Of a stretch of 64,000 nt of DNA, positions 33,251 through 41,094 are shown piece by piece; within the stretch, counting starts at the first letter, position 1, and the number at the start of each line of letters is the position of its first letter. Origin of the DNA: Bacteroidales bacterium (GTDB lineage: Bacteria; Bacteroidota; Bacteroidia; Bacteroidales; VadinHA17); assembly GCA_016709865.1 (NCBI GenBank), contig JADJLX010000005.1, positions 806,001-870,000 on the forward strand, in the 5' to 3' direction. The position numbers and the translations under genes are program-made. The notes beneath the pieces are model-generated. The model made no database searches. It was not told where the DNA came from and saw only the letters and a program-made list of their open reading frames with translations.

Positions 33251-34804
33251 TCAGTTTTTTATGCGCTTCTCAATTTCTTCAACAGTAGCCAGCACAATAG
33301 AACTGTCACCCGGAGTGATCTCAATCATTTCAAATAGTGCATGACAGATCTCTTCATAAGACAGTATTATATTCCTGTTTTTCAGAATCATATCAATATA
33401 TCTTATAGCCCTGTCAATCAACTTATTATTACTGGCTCTTACATACGTCATTACGTTTCCTTCATATCGTCCGAGCCTGCCCATTATGAGTGTGGAATGA
33501 GTATTCATTATCATTTTCAGAGACAGGTGTACAAAGAGAGGTATAGAGAAAGGCGCAGGTATAAAATTATTTTCACCATCAAGGGAAATATTTATTCCGC
33601 CGGGAGCAGAATACAACTTGAAACTATGCTGGTTTATATTGCTTTTCAGACTTTCTCTTCTTTTTACAACATTTTTGCTAAAGTCGAATCCTAATAATCT
33701 CTTTCTTGACGCAATTCCGCTAATGTCGGGCCATTCCAGGGTCCGTGGTTCTCTCCAGAGCAGTGATGCCCATGCAGTATTGCTATTCTCTGTTTCTGGC
33801 AGATGAAGATAACACAACGAGATTTTCTGATCTGCTTCATTTGCATTTTCAAACGGGAAGAGACTGAAAGTGGGAGATCGCTCAGTTGTATCTGTAATAA
33901 CTGTTATACCAAGTTTATTATCAGTTTCATAGAGGAGATATTCATCATCTTTATAAATATCCGATTCTCTGATGATAAATTTACTTATAAAACTGATGTC
34001 ACTCTTTTTCCAGTAGTCAGCAAAATTTTCTATTGCCCTGCACATTGAATCATTACTATCATTGAAAAAAAAGAGCGGGACTCCTGCAGCAGCAAGCAGA
34101 ATAGTAGAAGACTGCATCCTTGTACTTCCTGTTACAGCCATTGGTCCGACAGTAAGGTTAATCTTCTCAATATTCTTATTCTCGATTACCAGTCTGGAAC
34201 GCTCCGCAACCTGCGACAGTATGTCATCGGGATTGCAATAAAGAAAGAATGGCTTCCGTCGAGAAACACGTGTTGCTTCTTCAGTTGCACCTATTACAAA
34301 AGGGGTCTCCCCTCCTTCTGTTGTAGCAACCAGAAGATCTCCATCCTTAAAACCCGATTCATGAAGCTGCCTTGCCCCGTAACCGGGAAAATCTTCAAAG
34401 TTCTCAATAGACCTTATCAGTGCCACATCGCCACCCGACATAAAACTGAACACTCTGTCTTTCAGATCATCATTTGCATGGACCTGCCGCCAGAGTGTTT
34501 CAATTGTTAGCGACAGCCGGCCTGTGGCTCCGCAGCCGCAGTAAAAAACATTATTACCCGAGTTCAATGTTTCACTAATTGCTTCTTTAAGGAAGCATAT
34601 CTCCTTTTGCTTCTGAACAAGAACAGAAACCGTAAAATTATCAAGCTCTTTCAGAACTTCTATTGCTTTCGGAAGATTGTTCTTTGCTAAATCAGACAAA
34701 TTCTTAGTAAGCGGATGAGAAGATTCGGTGACGAGGCTTCCCAATTTGTATTGCGAAGAAATTGCAAGAAACTTTTCTGCTTTATCAATTGAATCTTTAG
34801 ACAT
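33251..34804 (-). CDS. SIS-domain MurQ/glucokinase-regulator-like protein
   Basis: 517 residues with tandem SIS (sugar isomerase) domains. Markers: L-V-T-E-S-S-H-P-L-T near residue 25 (compare L-x-T-E in MurQ), G-C-G-A-T-G-R-L-S at about 89-97, S-G-G-D-V-A-L-I-R-S-I-E, and V-T-G-S-T-R-M-Q-S-S-T. These are MurQ (MurNAc-6-phosphate etherase) and vertebrate GKRP signatures. MurQ is about 300 aa; this is longer, nearer GKRP. It may be an etherase or a sugar-phosphate-sensing regulator. It is last in a possible three-gene transcript with an S9 peptidase and a thioredoxin-like protein, gaps of 22-36 bases. Confidence 0.78.
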   Translation of the reverse strand: MSKDSIDKAEKFLAISSQYKLGSLVTESSHPLTKNLSDLAKNNLPKAIEVLKELDNFTVSVLVQKQKEICFLKEAISETLNSGNNVFYCGCGATGRLSLTIETLWRQVHANDDLKDRVFSFMSGGDVALIRSIENFEDFPGYGARQLHESGFKDGDLLVATTEGGETPFVIGATEEATRVSRRKPFFLYCNPDDILSQVAERSRLVIENKNIEKINLTVGPMAVTGSTRMQSSTILLAAAGVPLFFFNDSNDSMCRAIENFADYWKKSDISFISKFIIRESDIYKDDEYLLYETDNKLGITVITDTTERSPTFSLFPFENANEADQKISLCYLHLPETENSNTAWASLLWREPRTLEWPDISGIASRKRLLGFDFSKNVVKRRESLKSNINQHSFKLYSAPGGINISLDGENNFIPAPFSIPLFVHLSLKMIMNTHSTLIMGRLGRYEGNVMTYVRASNNKLIDRAIRYIDMILKNRNIILSYEEICHALFEMIEITPGDSSIVLATVEEIEKRIKN

Positions 34805-34840
34805 TGATTTTTTGAGTTAACCCTGTATAAAAAGTTGTCA

Positions 34841-35356
34841 TTATTTTGCTGCAGCCGGCTTTGGAACAGTAGGAATTATTGCTGTTGATGTCCAGTTCCG
34901 GAAAAATCCGGTTACTTTCTGTTTGCTGTAACCTGAACCTTCCTCAAGAAGTCCGCTGTCCTGAATATGAAGCACTTTACCCTTAGCGTCTAGAATGATG
35001 AAGACAGGAAAACCAAATCTGGTTGGATTTCCAAGATATGCATTTGCTGCTTCGTTCTTGTTTGAAGGATCATAATTGAGCTTAACAGGAATATAGTACT
35101 TTGAAATAATTGCCGATATAGCAGTATCCGCCTTACAGAAAGCATCAAACTTAATGCACCAGCCACACCAGTTCCCGCCATACTGAATAAGAACATGCTT
35201 TCCCTCACCTGCAGCTTTTGATACAGCTTCTTTTATCTGCTTCATACCATCAAGCGACGGATCGTATAATTTCTTCGCCTCCTGAGCATATAGATTTATT
35301 GTGAAGAAAAGTATTATAATTGAAATAATCAGGTTTGAAAGAAGATGCTTTTTCAT
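34841..35356 (-). CDS. periplasmic thioredoxin-like protein
   Basis: 171 residues with a signal peptide (about 1-24, ending L-Y-A-Q). Thioredoxin_7/DsbD-gamma-like fold with the redox site N-W-C-G-W-C-I-K, a third cysteine soon after (D-A-F-C-K-A-D) and the cis-Pro region (T-R-F-G-F-P-V-F). Likely a periplasmic disulfide reductase. It lies between the S9 peptidase and SIS genes in the same orientation. Confidence 0.85.
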   Translation of the reverse strand: MKKHLLSNLIISIIILFFTINLYAQEAKKLYDPSLDGMKQIKEAVSKAAGEGKHVLIQYGGNWCGWCIKFDAFCKADTAISAIISKYYIPVKLNYDPSNKNEAANAYLGNPTRFGFPVFIILDAKGKVLHIQDSGLLEEGSGYSKQKVTGFFRNWTSTAIIPTVPKPAAAK

Positions 35357-35378
35357 TCTCTTAAAATATTCGTGTTAA

Positions 35379-37712
35379 TTAATTCACATCAAAATCGAGC
35401 ATATCCACATTGTTTCTGTAATCATCGAGAAGGTGTTCGGCAAAGTAATACCACATCATCCTGTCGAAATAAGCTGTCGCAGAACCAAACGGGTGACGCT
35501 GACCAGGCAGCATCATAAAATCAAAGCGTTTATCGGCTTTTATCAGCTGATCAACTACTCTCAAAGTGTTTCCGGGATGAACATTATTATCTATATCTCC
35601 GTGGACCAGAAGCAGATGGCCTTTTAAATTTTTAGCCAGATCCTGGTTCTTTTCAACAGTCCCTTTAAATGAGACCTGTACCTCCTCTTTCTTTGTACTA
35701 TCCTTTATTGCACCTTTTGTTTTAACTGTTTTCTCAACTTCAGTTACTCCATTGTGCGTCTCACCCCACCACTGGTTGTAAATATTGTTATCATGGTTAC
35801 CGGCCGAAGAGACCGCAACATCATAAAAATCCGGATAAGATAGTATTGCCGCTGTCGACATGAATCCTCCTCCGGAATGTCCATAAATACCCACTCTGTT
35901 AATGTCTATAAACTTATACATGTCAGCGAGTTGTTCAATTCCGTATTTATCGTCGGCCAGTGCATAGTCCCTCAGATCATTATAACCAAATGTGTGATAA
36001 TAATTACTTCTCATAGGACTGCCGCCCCTATGACCAAAGTTGACGACAATAAACCCGACCTGTGCCAATGCAATATTTTTTCCGCCGGATACAGTAAAAG
36101 AATATGGGACAGATTCAGTCTGCGGCCCAGGGTAAACATATGAAATAACCGGGTACTTTTTAGTCGAATCAAAGTTAAATGGCTTATACATAACACCATA
36201 CAGATCAGTAACACCATCCTTGGCTTTAACTGTAATTGTTTCCGGCATCTTCCATCCTGTTTTGAATAGCTGGGAGAGATCGGCCTTTTCCAGATTAAGC
36301 ATTATGTTTCCGGTATTATCCCGAAGAACAGCCTGAGGAATCATATCAACAGTAGAATAGGTATCGACAAAGTATTTATTTGATTTTGACATTGAGAAGG
36401 TGTGGTTTGCTCCTTCTTTGGTAATCAAAGTCATCCCCCCTCTGTCGATAGAAGCTTTATACTTCATGCTATAATAGGGATGTACGCCATTTTCCCGGCC
36501 AAAAGCTTCGAAATAGATCATCCTTCCCAGTGTATCAATCCTTTCAACCCGTCCTGTTACAAAATATCCGTTTGTGATCTGGTTCTTCAGATTACCCTTT
36601 CCATCGTAAAGATAGAGCTGTCCCCATCCCGTCCTTTCCGACCACCAGATAATATCATTACCTTCGTTCAGAACAGATAATCTGGAATACTCATTATTAA
36701 AGTAGGGCCATGTCTTTTCACTGAAAAGCACAGATAAGGTACCCGTTTCGGCATTAACAAGACAAACATCGAGGTTTTTAAGAGGCCTGTCTTTCCTTAT
36801 AAGAATCAGTTTATCAGCCTCTTTCTGCGACGACCAGGCAACACTAACAGTCTGATCTTTCCACTTTTTCAGGTCAACATCAACACGTTTTTTTGTTGCA
36901 ACATCAATAATAGCAAGTTCCGATTGAGGAACAAACTGATCGCCAGGCATTGAGTATCTGTAAGTTTCAAGTTTTGGCCGGGGCTGGGCAAGCACATCGA
37001 TAACAAAAAGGTCTTTCACTTTTCGCTCATCATCTCTCTGGACAATAATTTTCTTCGAATTCTTAAACCAGTCAACATTTGCCCTGAATTTTTTATTTTT
37101 TGTTGTGTCCTCCGAACCTCCGTATCCCGCATAGCTATAATATCTTTCACCATCGGTAGTATACTGGTATTCAACACTGTCTTTATCTTTTGCTTTCATG
37201 AGATAAAGATTATGGTTCTTAGCATAGGCGATCCATGTGCTATCGGGTGAATATGATGCCCAGTTTGGCTTCCTTTTCTCCTTACCGATAGTATCCTTTA
37301 TTGTGAGTTTCTGTGTTGAGAAATCAAAAAAGAACTTAATGGAATCAACCATAAAAGTAAATTTGGTAGTACTCTTTTTTTCAAACTTTATATCTTTAAG
37401 AGGAAGATCAAGTTCATTGTAAGGATGATTAGTCAGTTTGCGCAATTCAGAAGCCATGTATTTGCTGTCGAACAGTAACTGTTTTACTTTTGTTGCTGCA
37501 TTCACATAATAGAAATTCTTCCCTGCTGATGTCTTGAAGGAGTACCAGAAAATATCCGATTCTTCGATCCAGTTAGCATCAACAGTCAGATCGCCAAATT
37601 TTGGAGCGAGATTATCAGCCCTGAATTTTTCAGCTGCTTTAAAATCACCTCTTTGTCCGTTAAGTAAAAAAGTAAAACTAAATGCGATTAGCAAAAACAT
37701 GATCCTCTTCAT
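35379..37712 (-). CDS. S9 family prolyl oligopeptidase (DPP IV-like)
   Basis: 777 residues with a signal peptide (about 1-19). Residues about 90-480 form the N-terminal DPP4-type beta-propeller, and about 500-777 the alpha/beta-hydrolase domain. The nucleophile serine is in G-H-S-G-G-G-F, with the acid in V-H-G-D-I-D-N-N-V-H and the histidine in G-Q-R-H-P-F. Clip of dipeptides after proline is the usual activity. An insert before the acid residue is rich in lysine (T-V-K-T-K-G-A-I-K-D-S-T-K-K-E-E). It heads the three-gene group. Confidence 0.9.
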   Translation of the reverse strand: MKRIMFLLIAFSFTFLLNGQRGDFKAAEKFRADNLAPKFGDLTVDANWIEESDIFWYSFKTSAGKNFYYVNAATKVKQLLFDSKYMASELRKLTNHPYNELDLPLKDIKFEKKSTTKFTFMVDSIKFFFDFSTQKLTIKDTIGKEKRKPNWASYSPDSTWIAYAKNHNLYLMKAKDKDSVEYQYTTDGERYYSYAGYGGSEDTTKNKKFRANVDWFKNSKKIIVQRDDERKVKDLFVIDVLAQPRPKLETYRYSMPGDQFVPQSELAIIDVATKKRVDVDLKKWKDQTVSVAWSSQKEADKLILIRKDRPLKNLDVCLVNAETGTLSVLFSEKTWPYFNNEYSRLSVLNEGNDIIWWSERTGWGQLYLYDGKGNLKNQITNGYFVTGRVERIDTLGRMIYFEAFGRENGVHPYYSMKYKASIDRGGMTLITKEGANHTFSMSKSNKYFVDTYSTVDMIPQAVLRDNTGNIMLNLEKADLSQLFKTGWKMPETITVKAKDGVTDLYGVMYKPFNFDSTKKYPVISYVYPGPQTESVPYSFTVSGGKNIALAQVGFIVVNFGHRGGSPMRSNYYHTFGYNDLRDYALADDKYGIEQLADMYKFIDINRVGIYGHSGGGFMSTAAILSYPDFYDVAVSSAGNHDNNIYNQWWGETHNGVTEVEKTVKTKGAIKDSTKKEEVQVSFKGTVEKNQDLAKNLKGHLLLVHGDIDNNVHPGNTLRVVDQLIKADKRFDFMMLPGQRHPFGSATAYFDRMMWYYFAEHLLDDYRNNVDMLDFDVN

Positions 37713-37841
37713 AGTATTTTTTTATTGTTAATATCTCCGTCAAATAAAACAAAAAAACTTTTTAATTAAGCAGCTAAACAACATTGATTTACCAAAAAAG
37801 AAAAAATATGCAGATTTTTAACTGCCGAAACATATAAATTT

Positions 37842-37849
37842 TACATTTG
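37842..37849 (+). promoter_or_regulatory. Bacteroidetes -7 box (TACATTTG) for the porin gene
   Basis: Exact TAnnTTTG match 36 bases before the porin ATG; transcription would start near 37856. The presence of an intact promoter is compatible with the frameshift downstream being recent or a read error. Confidence 0.4.
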
Positions 37850-37885
37850 CAGTTCATAAGAAAATAGTGCACCTAATCCAGGGAA

Positions 37886-38871
37886 ATGAAAAAGGCAATC
37901 TCAGTTCTGATATTAATGATGTATTCTATTGCTTTCTTTGGTCAGAATACTACAATCCCCGGAAAACCGATTACCGAAATCTTTACTGATTTTCATTACA
38001 GTATAAATGACACAACAAAAACCACAGGGTTTGGAATAAACAGGGCACAACTTGGTTACAATTACCGTCCGGAAGGAAAATATTCTGCAACTGTAATAGT
38101 AAATGTTGGCACTCCAGAAGATCTTTCTGCCGGGGCCATTTCAAGGCGTTATGCTTATTTCAGAGAAGCTTCAATCGCATATACTGGTGACAATCTTACT
38201 GTTAACTTTGGTATAGCAAGCACCAGGATATTCGATTTTCAACAAAAATTCTGGAGTAAGAGATATATCGGACCTGAATACCAGTCAATTTATGGTTACG
38301 GCTCAGTTGCTGATCTGGGTCTGGTTATAGATTACAGAATAAATGATCTTTTAAAGGTTGATTTCACCGTAATGAACGGTAAAGGTTATAATAATATCCA
38401 GTTTGATAATAGCCTTAAAACCTCAGCAGGGCTCACTATTACAACTCAGAACAGGTTTTCTCTCAGGTTTTACGGAGATATTATGAAACCCTACGGAATT
38501 ACCCAGGCAACACTTATTGCCTTTGCAGGATTTAAAAACGATTTTTAAGTATTGGAGCTGAAGCAAGTTATAAATCAAATCTGGACCTTGTTACCGGCCA
38601 TGACGGATGGGGTGTTTCTGGTACAGGAGCTGTTAATATTTCGGAAAAAACCGAGATTTTCTTAAGGTATGACTATGCGACATCAGTGGCTCCTCAGGGA
38701 AGTACTGTACACTGGAACAACATGCTTGACGGTTCTTTCATGATATCCGGAGTGCAGTATACTTTCAGTCCTAATCTGAGAATGGCACTTAATTACAAAG
38801 GGAATTATCCATATAGCACAGTCAGACAGAATACAGATGCGATCTATTTAAATGTCCATTTTAAATTCTGA
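37886..38871 (+). pseudogene. outer-membrane porin (OprO/OprP-like), single frameshift
   Basis: The first part codes 220 residues (37886-38548) with a signal peptide (about 1-19) and beta-barrel strands such as F-G-I-N-R-A-Q-L-G-Y-N-Y, resembling the phosphate-selective porin family. It ends at a TAA right after a run of five T (38542-38546). Read in the -1 frame from there, 108 more residues continue the barrel without stop (L-S-I-G-A-E-A-S-Y...N-V-H-F-K-F) and end with a C-terminal Phe. One additional T would restore a 328-residue protein. Either a recent indel, phase variation or a sequencing error. Confidence 0.8.
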
Positions 38872-38885
38872 AGTCGAAACATTAG

Positions 38886-39470
38886 TTACTTTCTATACGC
38901 GTCAGAAAGTTTTCTGCCGGCATTCAATGCTTTCAGATTAGCATCAACAATATCCTGACCTTTTCTTCCGAACAATTTACGGATTGCCACTTCCAGACTA
39001 CTGAATGGCATATCAATAAATGCAGATGCGGCACCAAGTATTACAATATTTCCTGAACGTGCAGATCCTGACTCCTTTGCTATTAAGTCAGCATCTAAGA
39101 TTATGTGATTCTTAATAGCCTTTATCTCATTCAGGATCTCGTCAACATCGGGGTAATCTGGAATATTTATAAATGGATTTGAGTTGGTTACAAGCCAGCC
39201 TGTTTTTGACAACCAGGGCAGGTAACGCAGAGATTCCATCGGTTCAACGGAGAGTATGAGATCTGCACTTCCAAACGGGATGAGATCTGAAGCAACCGGT
39301 TTGTCTGACAGCCTGAGATGTGACTGTACATCCCCTCCTCTCTGACTCATCCCATGCACCTCCGCCTGTTTGAGATACAGGTTATTGTCTACTGCCGCTA
39401 ACCCTATTGTGGCCGCAATCGATAGAATACCCTGTCCTCCTACTCCTGATAATATTATATCGCTTTTCAT
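38886..39470 (-). CDS. iorB: indolepyruvate:ferredoxin oxidoreductase, beta subunit
   Basis: 194 residues, gamma-type domain of 2-oxoacid:ferredoxin oxidoreductases, with G-V-G-G-Q-G-I-L-S near residue 8 and E-V-H-G-M-S-Q-R-G-G-D-V. It binds CoA or organises the TPP subunit. With IorA it oxidises aryl pyruvates from aromatic amino acids to aryl-acetyl-CoA, passing electrons to ferredoxin. It follows iorA by 15 bases. Confidence 0.92.
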   Translation of the reverse strand: MKSDIILSGVGGQGILSIAATIGLAAVDNNLYLKQAEVHGMSQRGGDVQSHLRLSDKPVASDLIPFGSADLILSVEPMESLRYLPWLSKTGWLVTNSNPFINIPDYPDVDEILNEIKAIKNHIILDADLIAKESGSARSGNIVILGAASAFIDMPFSSLEVAIRKLFGRKGQDIVDANLKALNAGRKLSDAYRK

Positions 39471-39485
39471 TTCCTTTGTTTTGAA

Positions 39486-41090
39486 TTATGCATTTGCGGA
39501 TTCATCTTTCTTCCTTTTGGTAGCAGTCTGTATACACTCTCTGGAGGCAATTATTACTGACACACCTCTGTATTCCATCTCGCGCTTTATTACTTCAATA
39601 TTCTCCTCATGATTCTTCCGCAATGGAGTAATAAGATGCATATGATCAGGAGATACACCTATTCCAAGACAGATCTGTTCCAGTCTGCCTGTAGCCTGGG
39701 ACTTTTGTCCGCCGGTCATTCCGGTAGTGGAATTATCAGATATAATAACTGTGATTGATGAGTCTTTTACTACTGCATCGAGCAGCCCGGTCATTCCTGA
39801 ATGTGTAAAAGTTGAATCACCAATAACGGCAACAGATGGATGTAGTCCTGCATCAGCAGCACCAATAGCCATTGTTACAGAAGCACCCATGTCCACACAG
39901 GAGTTTATTGCACTGTACGGGGGAAGCGCAGCCAGAGTATAACAACCAATATCAGAGAAGACATGTCCCTGACCATAAGGTTTTATAGCTTCAATAAGCG
40001 AATTGAAAACATCTGAATGTCCGCACCCTTTACAAAACGATGGAGGTCTCATCTTTACAAGCGAAGGGACATCCCTGCCCGACTCAACAGGAAGACCAAG
40101 AGACCTGGCTACAATTGAAGGATTAAGTTCTCCATCGCGGGGTACTGTCCCGTCAAGTCTCCCCAGGATCTTCATACCATCATCAAGGATCCCGCGCAAT
40201 GACTCCTCAACAACAGGGGCACCTTCTTCAAGAACAAGCACCTCACGGCACCTGGATGTCAAATCTTTAATCAGGTCTTTTGGGAAGGGATAAGTTGAGA
40301 TTTTAAGGACTGGGATCTCTTTGTTTGATTCGCCGATATTCTCAATGAGATAGTTATGTGCAATGCCACAGGCAATTATACCAAGCTCCCTGTTGCTTCC
40401 ATCTTTAAAGTGATTGTATTTTGATAATCTGATATCAAATTTAACTTCTTCATAAGAGGAAACAAGACTTTTGTATTTCCTCCTGGCAATTGAAGGTAAA
40501 AGCACAAACTGAAGAGGATCAACTGGAAGCGAGAGTTTTTTTTCAGGAATTGCATCCCGTAGTGTGACACTCGATCGTGAATGTGCCAGTCGGGTGGTGA
40601 TCCTGAACAAAACCGGAAGTTTATATTTCTCTGATGTTTCAAAGGCATCAAATATCATTTCGTATGCCTCCTGCTGATTTGAAGGCTCGAAGCATGGCAC
40701 CATAGCAAATTTCCCATAAAACCTTGAATCCTGTTCATTTTGAGAAGAGTGCATTGACGGATCATCTGCAGAAACTACAACAAGTCCTCCATTAACCCCT
40801 GTCATTGCAGAATTAATAAAGCCGTCAGCAGCTACATTGAGTCCTACATGCTTCATTGCAACCATGGCTCTTCTTCCGGCATAAGACATTCCCAATGCAG
40901 CCTCCATTGCTGTCTTTTCATTTGCAGACCAGGTTCTGTGTACATTTCGAGCAGAAGCATCAACTGAAGACTGTATATACTCCATTATCTCAGTTGAAGG
41001 CGTACCCGGATAGGCGTACATACCACTCAATCCGGCATCAAGAGCAGCCTGGGCAATTGCTTCATCACCAAGCAAAAGAAGTTTTTTCAT
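39486..41090 (-). CDS. iorA: indolepyruvate:ferredoxin oxidoreductase, alpha subunit
   Basis: 534 residues. The pyrimidine-binding half starts L-L-G-D-E-A-I-A-Q-A-A-L-D-A-G and has Y-A-Y-P-G-T-P-S-T-E; the TPP-binding half carries F-C-K-G-C-G-H and the Mg/TPP motif G-D-S-T-F-T-H-S-G-M near residue 420. The C-terminal double 4Fe-4S ferredoxin domain of archaeal and many other IorA proteins is missing; the protein ends just after R-G-V-S-V-I-I-A-S-R-E-C. This is the form I associate with Bacteroidota. Electrons would then need a separate ferredoxin. It lies four bases downstream of the GH106-like gene. Confidence 0.92.
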   Translation of the reverse strand: MKKLLLLGDEAIAQAALDAGLSGMYAYPGTPSTEIMEYIQSSVDASARNVHRTWSANEKTAMEAALGMSYAGRRAMVAMKHVGLNVAADGFINSAMTGVNGGLVVVSADDPSMHSSQNEQDSRFYGKFAMVPCFEPSNQQEAYEMIFDAFETSEKYKLPVLFRITTRLAHSRSSVTLRDAIPEKKLSLPVDPLQFVLLPSIARRKYKSLVSSYEEVKFDIRLSKYNHFKDGSNRELGIIACGIAHNYLIENIGESNKEIPVLKISTYPFPKDLIKDLTSRCREVLVLEEGAPVVEESLRGILDDGMKILGRLDGTVPRDGELNPSIVARSLGLPVESGRDVPSLVKMRPPSFCKGCGHSDVFNSLIEAIKPYGQGHVFSDIGCYTLAALPPYSAINSCVDMGASVTMAIGAADAGLHPSVAVIGDSTFTHSGMTGLLDAVVKDSSITVIISDNSTTGMTGGQKSQATGRLEQICLGIGVSPDHMHLITPLRKNHEENIEVIKREMEYRGVSVIIASRECIQTATKRKKDESANA

Positions 41091-41094
41091 ATTA

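Noticed and set aside
38542..38548. Programmed -1 ribosomal frameshift in the porin gene
   Set aside because: The sequence T-TTT-TAA is not a canonical slippery heptamer and no downstream pseudoknot is apparent; a one-base indel explains it more simply.
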